Positions 41,946 through 54,500 of a stretch of DNA of 64,000 nt are shown piece after piece. Source of the DNA: Auanema rhodensis (Eukaryota > Nematoda > Chromadorea > Rhabditida > Rhabditidae); NCBI GenBank assembly GCA_964057225.1, contig OZ059894.1, positions 18,010,476 through 18,074,475 of the forward strand, given 5' to 3'. Made by a program: the position numbers and the translations under genes. How positions within the stretch are numbered: position 1 is the stretch's first letter; each line of letters opens with the position of its first letter. Below the pieces are notes generated by a model that saw only the letters and a list, made by a program, of their open reading frames with translations, was not told where the DNA came from and did not search any database.

Positions 41946-42048
41946 CACCTATATCAATAAAAATTTGTTTTCAGTCTAATATGGAAATGGGGAATCTAAT
42001 TTTAAAAACCGCATCTCTTTATTTTTTACGGGAAGCGAGTTACATACC

Positions 42049-42058
42049 ATGTGCACAT
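42049..42058. other. 10-bp perfect palindrome ATGTGCACAT in the GCAC subtype
   Basis: Monomers of the GTGCAC subtype contain ATGTGCACAT, its own reverse complement, immediately before CACGTG. In the GTGTAC subtype the same place reads GTGTACAT-CAC-GTGTACAT, an 8-bp direct repeat with a 3-bp spacer in which each copy holds the palindrome TGTACA. The GCAC and GTAC subtypes alternate inside many of the higher-order repeats. Other states, CTCATC and CCCATC, mark further subtypes. Confidence 0.6.
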
Positions 42059-42309
42059 CACGTGTACATTTAATTAGCATAAATTAAAGTTCACGTTAAT
42101 TTCAAAGTCATGGTTACCATGCACCTATATCAATAAAAATTTGTTTTTAGACTAATATTAACATGGGGAATCTAATTTTGAAAACCGCATCTCTTTATTT
42201 TTTACGGGAAGCGAGTTACATACCATGTGCACATCACGTGTACATTTAATTAGCATAAATTAAAGTTCACGTAAATTTCAAAGTCATGGTTACCATGCAC
42301 CTATATCAA

Positions 42310-45300
42310 TAAAAATTCGTTTTTAGACTAATATGGCCATGGGGAGTGTAATTTTGAAAACCACATCTCTTTATCTTTTACGGGAAGCGAGTTACATATC
42401 ATGTGCACATCACGTGTACATTTAATTAGCATAAATTAAAGTTCACGTAAATTTCAAAGTCATGGTTACCATGCACCAGTATCAATAGAAATTTGTTTTT
42501 GGACTAATATGGCCATGGGGAATCTAATTTTGAAAACCGCATCTCTTTATCTTTTACGGGAAGCGAGTTACATACCATGTGTACATCACGTGTACATTTA
42601 ATTAGCATAAATTATAGTTCACGTAAATTTCAAAGTCATGGTTACCATGCACCTATATCAATAAAAATTTGTTTTCAGTCTAATATGGAAATGGGGAATC
42701 TAATTTTAAAAACCGCATCTCTTTATCTTTTACGGGAAACGAGTTACATACCATGTGTAAATCACGTGTACATTTAATTAGCATAATTTAAAGTTCACGT
42801 AAATTTCAAAGTCATGGTTACCATGCACCTATATCAATAAAAATTTGTTTTCAGTCTAATATGGAAATGGGTAATCTAATTTTGAAAACCCCATCTCTTT
42901 ATCTTTTACGGGAAACGAGTTACATATCATGTGCCCATCACGTGTACATTTAATTAGCATAAATTAAAGTTCACGTAAATTTCAAAGTCATGGTTACCAT
43001 GCACCAGTATCAATAGAAATTTGTTTTTGGACTAATATGGCCATGGGGAATCTAATTTTGAAAACCGCATCTCTTTATCTTTTACGGGAAGCGAGTTACA
43101 TACCATGTGTACATCACGTGTACATTTAATTAGCATAAATTAAAGTTCACGTAAATTTCAAAGTCATGGTTAACATGCGCCTATATCAATAAAAATTCGT
43201 TTTTAGACTAATATGGCCATGGGGAATCTAATTTTGAAAACGGCATCTCTTTCTCTTTTACGGGAAGCGAGTTACATACCATGTGCACATCACGTGTACA
43301 TTTAATTAGCATAAATTAAAGTTCACGTAAATTTCAAAGTCATGGTTACCATGCACCTATATCAATAAAAATTCGTTTTTAGACTAATATGGCCATGGGG
43401 AGTGTAATTTTGAAAACCACATCTCTTTATCTTTTACGGGAAGCGAGTTACATATCATGTGCACATCACGTGTACATTTAATTAGCATAAATTAAAGTTC
43501 ACGTAAATTTCAAAGTCATGGTTACCATGCACCAGTATCAATAGAAATTTGTTTTTGGACTAATATGGCCATGGGGAATCTAATTTTGAAAACCGCATCT
43601 CTTTATCTTTTACGGGAAGCGAGTTACATACCATGTGTACATCACGTGTACATTTAATTAGCATAAATTATAGTTCACGTAAATTTCAAAGTCATGGTTA
43701 CCATGCACCTATATCAATAAAAATTTGTTTTCAGTCTAATATGGAAATGGGGAATCTAATTTTAAAAACCGCATCTCTTTATCTTTTACGGGAAACGAGT
43801 TACATACCATGTGTAAATCACGTGTACATTTAATTAGCATAAATTAAAGTTCACGTAAATTTCAAAGTCATGGTTACCATGCACCTATATCAATAAAAAT
43901 TTGTTTTCAGTCTAATATGGAAATGGGGAATCTAATTTTGAAAACCCCATCTCTTTATCTTTTACGGGAAACGAGTTACATATCATGTGCCCATCACGTG
44001 TACATTTAATTAGCATAAATTAAAGTTCACGTAAATTTCAAAGTCATGGTTACCATGCACCAGTATCAATAGAAATTTGTTTTTGGACTAATATGGCCAT
44101 GGGGAATCTAATTTTGCAAACCGCATCTCTTTATCTTTTACGGGAAGCGAGTTACATACCATGTGTACATCACGTGTACATTTAATTAGCATAAATTAAA
44201 GTTCACGTAAATTTCAAAGTCATGGTTACCATGCACCTATATCAATGAAAATTTGTTTTTGGACTAATATGGCCATGGGGAATCTAATTTTGAAAACCGC
44301 ATCTCTTTATCTTTTACGGGAAGCGAGTTACATACCATGTGTACATCACGTGTACATTTAATTAGCATAAATTAAAGTTCACGTAAATTTCAAAGTCATG
44401 GTTACCATGCACCTATATCAATAAAAATTCGTTTTTAGACTAATATGGCCATGGGGAGTGTAATTTTAAAAACCGCATCTCTTTATCTTTTACGGGAAAC
44501 GAGTTACATACCATGTGTAAATCACGTGTACATTTAATTAGCATAAATTAAAGTTCACGTAAATTTCAAAGTCATGGTTACCATGCACCTATATCAATAA
44601 AAATTTGTTTTCAGTCTAATATGGAAATGGGGAATCTAATTTTGAAAACCCCATCTCTTTATCTTTTACGGGAAGCGAGTTACATACCATGTGTAAATCA
44701 CGTGTACATTCAATTAGCATAAATTAAAGTTCACGTAAATTTCAAAGTCATGGTTACCATGCGCCTATATCAATAAAAATTTGTTTTTAGTCTAATATGG
44801 CCATGGGGAATCTAATTATGAAAACCCCATCTCTTTATCGTTCACGGAAAGAGAGTTACATATCATGTGCACATCACGTGTACATTTAATTAGCATAAAT
44901 TAAAGTTCACGTTAATTTCAAAGTCATGGTTACCATGCACCTATATCAATAAAAATTTGTTTTTAGACTAATATTAACATGGGGAATCTAATTTTGAAAA
45001 CCGCATCTCTTTATTTTTTACGGGAAGCGAGTTACATACCATGTGCACATCACGTGTACATTTAATTAGCATAAATTAAAGTTCACGTAAATTTCAAAGT
45101 CATGGTTACCATGCACCTATATCAATAAAAATTCGTTTTTAGACTAATATGGCCATGGGGAGTGTAATTTTGAAAACCACATCTCTTTATCTTTTACGGG
45201 AAGCGAGTTACATATCATGTGCACATCACGTGTACATTTAATTAGCATAAATTAAAGTTCACGTAAATTTCAAAGTCATGGTTACCATGCGCCTATATCA

Positions 45301-47224
45301 ATAAAAATTCGTTTTTAGACTAATATGGCCAAGGGGAATCTAATTTTGAAAACGGCATCTCTTTATCTTTTACGGGAAGCGAGTTACATACCATGTGCAC
45401 ATCACGTGTACATTTAATTAGCATAAATTGAAGTTCACGTAAATTTCAAAGTCATGGTTACCATGCACCAGTATCAATAGAAATTTGTTTTTGGACTAAT
45501 ATGGCCATGGGGAATCTAATTTTGAAAACCGCATCTCTTTATCTTTTACGGGAAGCGAGTTACATACCATGTGTACATCACGTGTACATTTAATTAGCAT
45601 AAATTATAGTTCACGTAAATTTCAAAGTCATGGTTACCATGCACCTATATCAATAAAAATTTGTTTTCAGTCTAATATGGAAATGGGTAATCTAATTTTG
45701 AAAACCCCATCTCTTTATCTTTTACGGGAAACGAGTTACATATCATGTGCCCATCACGTGTACATTTAATTAGCATAAATTAAAGTTCACGTAAATTTCA
45801 AAGTCATGGTTACCATGCACCAGTATCAATAGAAATTTGTTTTTGGACTAATATGGCCATGGGGAATCTAATTTTGAAAACCGCATCTCTTTATCTTTTA
45901 CGGGAAGCGAGTTACATACCATGTGTACATCACGTGTACATTTAATTAGCATAAATTAAAGTTCACGTAAATTTCAAAGTCATGGTTACCATGCGCCTAT
46001 ATCAATAAAAATTCGTTTTTAGACTAATATGGCCATGGGGAATCTAATTTTGAAAACGGCATCTCTTTCTCTTTTACGGGAAGCGAGTTACATACCATGT
46101 GCACATCACGTGTACATTTAATTAGCATAAATTAAAGTTCACGTAAATTTCAAAGTCATGGTTACCATGCACCTATATCAATAAAAATTCGTTTTTAGAC
46201 TAATATGGCCATGGGGAGTGTAATTTTGAAAACCACATCTCTTTATCTTTTACGGGAAGCGAGTTACATATCATGTGCACATCACGTGTACATTTAATTA
46301 GCATAAATTAAAGTTCACGTAAATTTCAAAGTCATGGTTACCATGCACCAGTATCAATAGAAATTTGTTTTTGGACTAATATGGCCATGGGGAATCTAAT
46401 TTTGAAAACCGCATCTCTTTATCTTTTACGGGAAGCGAGTTACATACCATGTGTACATCACGTGTACATTTAATTAGCATAAATTATAGTTCACGTAAAT
46501 TTCAAAGTCATGGTTACCATGCACCTATATCAATAAAAATTTGTTTTCAGTCTAATATGGAAATGGGGAATCTAATTTTAAAAACCGCATCTCTTTATCT
46601 TTTACGGGAAACGAGTTACATACCATGTGTAAATCACGTGTACATTTAATTAGCATAAATTAAAGTTCACGTAAATTTCAAAGTCATGGTTACCATGCAC
46701 CTATATCAATAAAAATTTGTTTTCAGTCTAATATGGAAATGGGGAATCTAATTTTGAAAACCCCATCTCTTTATCTTTTACGGGAAACGAGTTACATATC
46801 ATGTGCCCATCACGTGTACATTTAATTAGCATAAATTAAAGTTCACGTAAATTTCAAAGTCATGGTTACCATGCACCAGTATCAATAGAAATTTGTTTTT
46901 GGACTAATATGGCCATGGGGAATCTAATTTTGCAAACCGCATCTCTTTATCTTTTACGGGAAGCGAGTTACATACCATGTGTACATCACGTGTACATTTA
47001 ATTAGCATAAATTAAAGTTCACGTAAATTTCAAAGTCATGGTTACCATGCACCTATATCAATGAAAATTTGTTTTTGGACTAATATGGCCATGGGGAATC
47101 TAATTTTGAAAACCGCATCTCTTTATCTTTTACGGGAAGCGAGTTACATACCATGTGTACATCACGTGTACATTTAATTAGCATAAATTAAAGTTCACGT
47201 AAATTTCAAAGTCATGGTTACCAT
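42310..47224 (+). repeat. 1,056-bp (6-mer) and 2,816-bp (16-mer) duplications
   Basis: The AATTATAGTTC-to-TTAAAAACC unit pair starts at 42,577, 43,633, 45,569 and 46,449. 42,577 to 43,633 is 1,056 bp, exactly six monomers. 43,633 to 46,449 is 2,816 bp, exactly sixteen monomers, confirmed by ATTTTGCAAACCGC near 44,114 and 46,930, CTCTTTCTCTTTTACGG near 43,248 and 46,064, and GGGTAATC at 42,869 and 45,685. The 2,816-bp match covers about 42,830-44,408 and 45,646-47,224. The section between (44.4-45.6 kb) is rearranged and borrows the AGAGAG / CTTTATTTTTTACGG units seen at 41.3-41.5 kb. All monomers are of the 176-bp class. Confidence 0.85.
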
Positions 47225-49670
47225 GCGCCTATATCAATAAAAATTCGTTTTTAGACTAATATGGCCATGGGGAATCTAATTTTGAAAACGGCATCTCTTT
47301 ATCTTTTACGGGAAGCGAGTTACATACCATGTGCACATCACGTGTACATTTAAATAGCATAAATTAAAGTTCACGTAAATTTCAAAGTCATGGTTACCAT
47401 GCACCTATATCAATGAAAATTTGTTTTTGGACTAATATGGCCATGGGGAGTGTAATTTTGAAAACTACATCTCTTTATCTTTTACGGGAAGCGAGTTACA
47501 TACCATGTGTACATCACGTGTACATTTAATTAGCATAAATTAAAGTTCACGTAAATTTCAAAGTCATGGTTACCATGCGCCTATATCAATAAAAATTCGT
47601 TTTTAGACTAATATGGCCATGGGGAATCTAATTTTGAAAACGGCATCTCTTTATCTTTTACGGGAAGCGAGTTACATACCATGTGCACATCACGTGTACA
47701 TTTAATTAGCATAAATTAAAGTTCACGTAAATTTCAAAGTCATGGTTACCATGCACCTATATCAATGAAAATTTGTTTTTGGACTAATATGGCCATGGGG
47801 AGTGTAATTTTGAAAACCACATCTCTTTATCTTTTACGGGAAGCGAGTTACATACCATGTGCACATCACGTGTACATTTAATTCGCATAAATTAAAGTTC
47901 ACGTAAATTTCAAAGTCATGGTTACCATGCACCAGTATCAATAAAAATTCGTTTTTAGACTAATATGGCCATGGGGAATCTAATTATGAAAACCGCATCT
48001 CTTTATCTTTCACGGAAAGAGAGTTACATATCATGTGCACATCACGTGTACATTTAATTAGTATAAATTAAAGTTCACGTAAATTTCAAAGTCATGGTTA
48101 CCATGCACCAGTATCAATAGAAATTTGTTTTTGGACTAATATGGCCATGGGGAATCTAATTTTGAAAACCGCATCTCTTTATCTTTTACGGGAAGCGAGT
48201 TACATACCATGTGTACATCACATGTACATTCAATTAGCATAAATTATAGTTCACGTAAATTTCAAAGTCATGGTTACCATGCACCTATATCAATAAAAAT
48301 TTGTTTTCAGTCTAATATGGAAATGGGGAATCTAATTTTGAAAACCGCATATCTTTATCTTTTACGGGAAACGAGTTACATACCATGAATTAGCATAAAT
48401 TAAAGTTCACGTAAATTTCAAAGTCATGGTTACCATGCACCTATATCAATAAAAATTTGTTTTCAGTCTAATATGGAAATGGGGAATCTAATTTTAAAAA
48501 CCGCATCTCTTTATCTTTTACGGGAAGCGAGTTACATACCATGTGTACATCACGTGTACATTTAATTAGCATAAATTAAAGTTCACGTAAATTGCAAAGT
48601 CATGGTTACCATGCACCTATATCAATAAAAATTTGTTTTCAGTCTAATATGGAAATGGGGAATCTAATTTTGAAAACCCCATCTTTTTTTCTTTTACGGG
48701 AAACGAGTTACATATCATGTGCCCATCACGTGTACATTTATTAGCATAAATTAAAGTTCACGTAAATTTCAAAGTCATGGTTACCATGCACCAGTATCAA
48801 TAGAAATTTGTTTTTGGACTAATATGGCCATGGGGAATCTAATTTTGAAAACCGCATCTCTTTATCTTTTACGGGAAGCGAGTTACATACCATGTGCACA
48901 TCACGTGTACATTTAATTAGCATAAATTAAAGTTCACGTAAATTTCAAAGTCATGGTTACCATGCGCCTATATCAATAAAAATTCGTTTTTAGACTAATA
49001 TGGCCATGGGGAATCTAATTTTGAAAACCGCATCTCTTTATCTTTTACGGGAAGCGAGTTACATACCATGTGCACATCACGTGTACATTTAATTCGCATA
49101 AATTAAAGTTCACGTAAATTTCAAAGTCATGGTTACCATGCACCTATATCAATGAAAATTTGGTTTTGGACTAATATGGCCATGGGGAGTGTAATTTTGA
49201 AAACCACATCTCTTTATCTTTTACGGGAAGCGAGTTATATACCAAGTGCACATCACGTGTCCATTTAATTAGCATAAATTAAAGTTCACGTAAATTTCAA
49301 AGTCATCGTTACCATGCACCTATATCAATAAAAATTTGTTTTTGGACTAATATGGCCATGGGGAATCTAACTTTGAAAACCGCATCTCTTTATCTTTTAC
49401 GGGAAGCGAGTTACATACCATGTGTACATCACGTGTACATTTAATTAGCATAAATTAAAGTTCACGTAAATTTCAAAGTCATGGTTACCATGCGCCTATA
49501 TCAATAAAAATTCGTTTTTAGACTAATATGACCATGGGGAATCTAATTTTGAAAACGGCATCTCTTTATCTTTTACGGGAAGCGAGTTACATACCATGTG
49601 CACATCACTTTTACATTTAATTAGCATAAATTAAAGTTCACGTAAATTTCAAAGTCATGGTTACCATGCA
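46163..49670 (+). repeat. 3.5-kb segment, right partner of the 9,303-bp offset
   Basis: Near-copy of 36,860-40,360, overlapping the end of the 2,816-bp block. Private changes here are ATCACATGTACATTC near 48,227, TTTAAATAGC near 47,350, AAAACTACATC near 47,462 and ATCACTTTTACA near 49,606. The full TTCGCATAAATT sequence near 49,093 shows that the 4-bp loss is confined to the left copy. After 49,670 the partner and this copy go separate ways. Confidence 0.88.
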
Positions 49671-51560
49671 CCAGTATCAATAGAAATTTGTTTTTGGACT
49701 AATATGGCCATGGGGAATCTAATTTTGAAAACCGCATCTCTTTATCTTTTACGGGAAGCGAGTTACATACCATGTGTACATCACGTGTACATTTAATTAG
49801 CATAAATTATAGTTCACGTAAATTTCAAAGTCATGGTTACCATGAACCTATATCAATAAAAATTTGTTTTCAGTCTAATATGGAAATGGGGAATCTAATT
49901 TTGAAAACCGCATCTCTTTATCTTTTACGGGAAACGAGTTACATACCATGTGTACGTCACGTGTACATTTAATTAGCATAAATTAAAGTTCACGTAAATT
50001 TCAAAGTCATGGTTACCATGCACAAGTATCAATGAAAATTTGTTTTTGGACTAATATGGCCATAGGGAATTTAATTTTGAAAACGGCATCTCTTCTTCTT
50101 TGAGTTACATACCATGTGTACATCACGTGTACATTTAATTCGCATAAATTAAAGTTCACGTAAATTTCAAAGACATGGTTACCATGAACCAATATCAATA
50201 AAAATTTGTTTTTCGACTAATATGGACATGGGGAATCTAATTTTGAAAACCGCATCTCTTTATCTTTCACGTGAAGCGAGTTACATATCATGTGCACATC
50301 ACGTGTACATTTAATTAGCATAAATTAAAGTTCACGTAAATTTCAAAGTCATGGTTACCATGCACCTATATCAATGAAAATTTGGTTTTGGACTAATATG
50401 GCCATGGGGAGTGTAATTTTGAAAAGCGCATCTCTTTATCTTTCACGTGAAGCGAGTTATATACCAAGTGCACATCACGTGTCCATTTAATTAGCATAAA
50501 TCAAAGTTCACGTAAATTTTAAAGTCATGGTTACCATGCACCAATATCCATAAAAATTTGTTTTTAGACTAATATGGACATGGGGAATCTAATTTTGAAA
50601 ACCACATCTCTTTATCTTTTACGGGAAGCGAGTTACATACCATGTGCACATCACGTGTACATTTAATTCGCATAAATTAAAGTTCACGTAAATTTTAAAG
50701 TCATGGTTACCATGCACCAATATCCATAAAAATTTGTTTTTAGACTAATATGGACATGGGGAATCTAATTTTGAAAACCACATCTCTTTATCTTTTACGG
50801 GAAGCGAGTTACATACCATGTGCACATCACGTGTACATTTAATTCGCATAAATTAAAGTTCATGTAAATTTTAAAGTCATGGTTACCATGCACCAATATC
50901 CATAAAAATTTGTTTTTAGACTAATATGGACATAGGGAATCTAATTTTGAAAACCACATCTCTTTATCTTTCACGTGAAGCGAGTTATATACCAAGTGCA
51001 CATCACGTGTCCATTTAATTAGCATAAATTAAAGTTCACGTAAATTTCAAAGTCATGGTTACCATGCGCCTATATCAATAAAAATTTGTTTTTGGACTAT
51101 TATGACCATGGGGAATCTAATTTTAAAAACGGCATCTCTTTATCTTTTACGGGAAGCGAGTTACATACCATGTGCACATCACGTGTACATTTAATTCGCA
51201 TAAATTAAAGTTCACGTAAATTTTAAAGTCATGGTTACCATGCACCAATATCCATAAAAATTTGTTTTTAGACTAATATGGACATGGGGAATCTAATTGT
51301 GAAAACCACATCTCTTTATCTTTCACGTGAAGCGAGTTATATACCAAGTGCACATCACGTGTCCATTTAATTAGCATAAATTAAAGTTCACGTAAATTTC
51401 AAAGTCATGGTTACCATGCGCCTATATCAATAAAAATTCGTTTTTAGACTAATATGGCCAAGGGGAATCTAATTTTGAAAACGGCATCTCTTTATCTTTT
51501 ACGGGAAGCGAGTTACATACCATGTGCACATCACGTGTACATTTAATTAGCATAAATTGA
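49670..51560 (+). repeat. More divergent monomer patch
   Basis: Monomers here carry more and different substitutions than elsewhere: CCATGCACAAGTATC, GCCATAGGGAATTTAATT, CTTCTTCTTTGAG (a diverged 166-bp unit near 50,090), AAAGACATGG, CCATGAACC, CCAATATCCATAAAAATTTG, TATGGACATGGGG, TTTCACGTGAAGCGAGTTATATACCAAGTGC and GTGTCCATTT. The CCAATATCCATAAAA unit is repeated locally at 176-bp spacing (about 50,543, 50,719, 50,895), giving a small recent monomer-level tandem. The period is intact and no foreign sequence is present. The patch may be older or less often homogenised. Confidence 0.75.
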
Positions 51561-54500
51561 AGTTCACGTAAATTTCAAAGTCATGGTTACCATGCACCTA
51601 TATCAATGAAAATTTGTTTTTGGACTAATATGGCCATGGGGAGTGTAATTTTGAAAACCACATCTCTTTATCTTTTACGGGAAGCGAGTTACATACCATG
51701 TGCACATCACGTGTACATTTAATTCGCATAAATTAAAGTTCACGTAAATTTCAAAGTCATGGTTAACCATGCACCTATATCAATAAAAATTCGTTTTTAG
51801 ACTAATATGGCCATGGGGAATCTAATTATGAAAACCGCATCTCTTTATCTTTTACGGGAAGCGAGTTACATACCATGTGCACATCACGTGTACATTTAAT
51901 TCGCATAAATTAAAGTTCACGTAAATTTCAAAGTCATGGTTAACCATGCACCTATATCAATAAAAATTCGTTTTTAGACTAATATGGCCATGGGGAATCT
52001 AATTATGAAAACCGCATCTCTTTATCTTTCACGGAAAGAGAGTTACATATCATGTGCACATCACGTGTACATTTAATTAGTATAAATTAAAGTTCACGTA
52101 AATTTCAAAGTCATGGTTACCATGCACCAGTATCAATAGAAATTTGTTTTTGGACTAATATGGCCATGGGGAATCTAATTTTGAAAACCGCATCTCTTTA
52201 TCTTTTACGGGAAGCGAGTTACATACCATGTGTACATCACGTGTACATTCAATTAGCATAAATTATAGTTCACGTAAATTTCAAAGTCATGGTTACCATG
52301 CACCTATATCAATAAAAATTTGTTTTCAGTCTAATATGGAAATGGGGAATCTAATTTTGAAAACCGCATCTCTTTATCTTTTACGGGAAACGAGTTACAT
52401 ACCATGAATTAGCATAAATTAAAGTTCACGTAAATTTCAAAGTCATGGTTACCATGCACCTATATCAATAAAAATTTGTTTTCAGTCTAATATGGAAATG
52501 GGGAATCTATTTTTAAAAACCGCATCTCTTTATCTTTTACGGGAAGCGAGTTACATACCATGTGTACATCACGTGTACATTTAATTAGCATAAATTAAAG
52601 TTCACGTAAATTGCAAAGTCATGGTTACCATGCACCAGTATCAATAGAAATTAGTTTTTGGACTAATATGGCCATGGGGAATCTAATTTTGAAAACCGCA
52701 TCTCTTTATTTTTTACGGGAAGCGAGTTACATACCATGTGTACATCACGTGTACATTTAATTAGCATAAATTAAAGTTCACGTAAATTTCAAAGTCATGG
52801 TTACCATGCGCCTATATCAATAAAAATTCGGTTTTAGACTAATATGGCCATGGGGAATCTAATTTTGAAAACCGCATCTCTTTATCTTTTACGGGAAGCG
52901 AGTTACATACCATGTGTACATCACGTGTACATTCAATTAGCATAAATTATAGTTCACGTAAATTTCAAAGTCATGGTTACCATGCACCTATATCAATAAA
53001 AATTTGTTTTCAGTCTAATATGGAAATGGGGAATCTAATTTTGAAAACCGCATCTCTTTATCTTTTACGGGAAACGAGTTACATACCATGAATTAGCATA
53101 AATTAAAGTTCACGTAAATTTCAAAGTCATGGTTACCATGCACCTATATCAATAAAAATTTGTTTTCAGTCTAATATGGAAATGGGGAATCTATTTTTAA
53201 AAACCGCATCTCTTTATCTTTTACGGGAAGCGAGTTACATACCATGTGTACATCACGTGTACATTTAATTAGCATAAATTAAAGTTCACGTAAATTTCAA
53301 AGTCATGGTTACCATGCACCTATATCAATGAAAATTTGTTTTTGGACTAATATAGCCATGGGGAATCTAATTTTGAAAGCCGCATCTCTTTATCTTTTAC
53401 GGGAAGCGAGTTACATACCATGTGCACATCACGTGTACATTTAATTAGCATAAATTGAAGTTCACGTAAATTTCAAAGTCATGGTTACCATGCACCTATA
53501 TCAATGAAAATTTGTTTTTGGACTAATATGGCCATGGGGAGTGTAATTTTGAAAACCACATCTCTTTATCTTTTACGGGAAGCGAGTTACATACCATGTG
53601 CACATCACGTGTACATTTAATTCGCATAAATTAAAGTTCACGTAAATTTCAAAGTCATGGTTACCATGCACCTATATCAATGAAAATTCGTTTTTGGACT
53701 AATATGGCCATGGGGAGTGTAATTTTGAAAACCACATCTCTTTATCTTTTACGGGAAGCGAGTTACATACCATGTGCACATCACGTGTACATTTAATTCG
53801 CATAAATTAAAGTTCACGTAAATTTCAAAGTCATGGTTAACCATGCACCTATATCAATAAAAATTCGTTTTTAGACTAATATGGCCATGGGGAATCTAAT
53901 TATGAAAACCGCATCTCTTTATCTTTCACGGAAAGAGAGTTACATATCATGTGCACATCACGTGTACATTTAATTAGTATAAATTAAAGTTCACGTAAAT
54001 TTCAAAGTCATGGTTACCATGCACCAGTATCAATAGAAATTTGTTTTTGGACTAATATGGCCATGGGGAATCTAATTTTGAAAACCGCATCTCTTTATCT
54101 TTTACGGGAAGCGAGTTACATACCATGTGTACATCACGTGTACATTCAATTAGCATAAATTATAGTTCACGTAAATTTCAAAGTCATGGTTACCATGCAC
54201 CTATATCAATAAAAATTTGTTTTCAGTCTAATATGGAAATGGGGAATCTAATTTTGAAAACCGCATCTCTTTATCTTTTACGGGAAACGAGTTACATACC
54301 ATGAATTAGCATAAATTAAAGTTCACGTAAATTTCAAAGTCATGGTTACCATGCACCTATATCAATAAAAATTTGTTTTCAGTCTAATATGGAAATGGGG
54401 AATCTATTTTTAAAAACCGCATCTCTTTATCTTTTACGGGAAGCGAGTTACATACCATGTGTACATCACGTGTACATTTAATTAGCATAAATTAAAGTTC

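Larger units (their letters stand above)
40360..42310 (+). repeat. 4,727-bp-offset duplicate of the 35.8-37.4 kb interval
   Basis: TATCGATAGAAATTTG at 36,171 recurs at 40,898, and the AATTATAGTTC unit at 37,146 recurs at 41,873, both 4,727 bp apart. The block also carries CCATGTGTAAATCACG with CATTCAATTAGC and the CGTTCACGGAAAGAGAG unit. The internal order differs: the AGAGAG unit is doubled in the left partner (36.58 and 36.76 kb) and single here (41.32 kb), where an ATTAACATGG / CTTTATTTTTTACGG unit follows instead. Confidence 0.8.

Noticed and set aside
41873-42048. Yeast-type point centromere (CDEI-CDEII-CDEIII)
   Set aside because: ATCACGTG fits CDEI, and some monomers have TGTTTTTGG resembling the start of CDEIII, but the conserved CCGAAA part is absent, the spacing differs, and point centromeres are single copy rather than hundreds of tandem units.
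50013-50198. 61-aa open frame on the minus strand
   Set aside because: It is a reading-frame accident in the divergent monomer patch, opened by local substitutions. It is made entirely of satellite sequence and has no recognisable motif.
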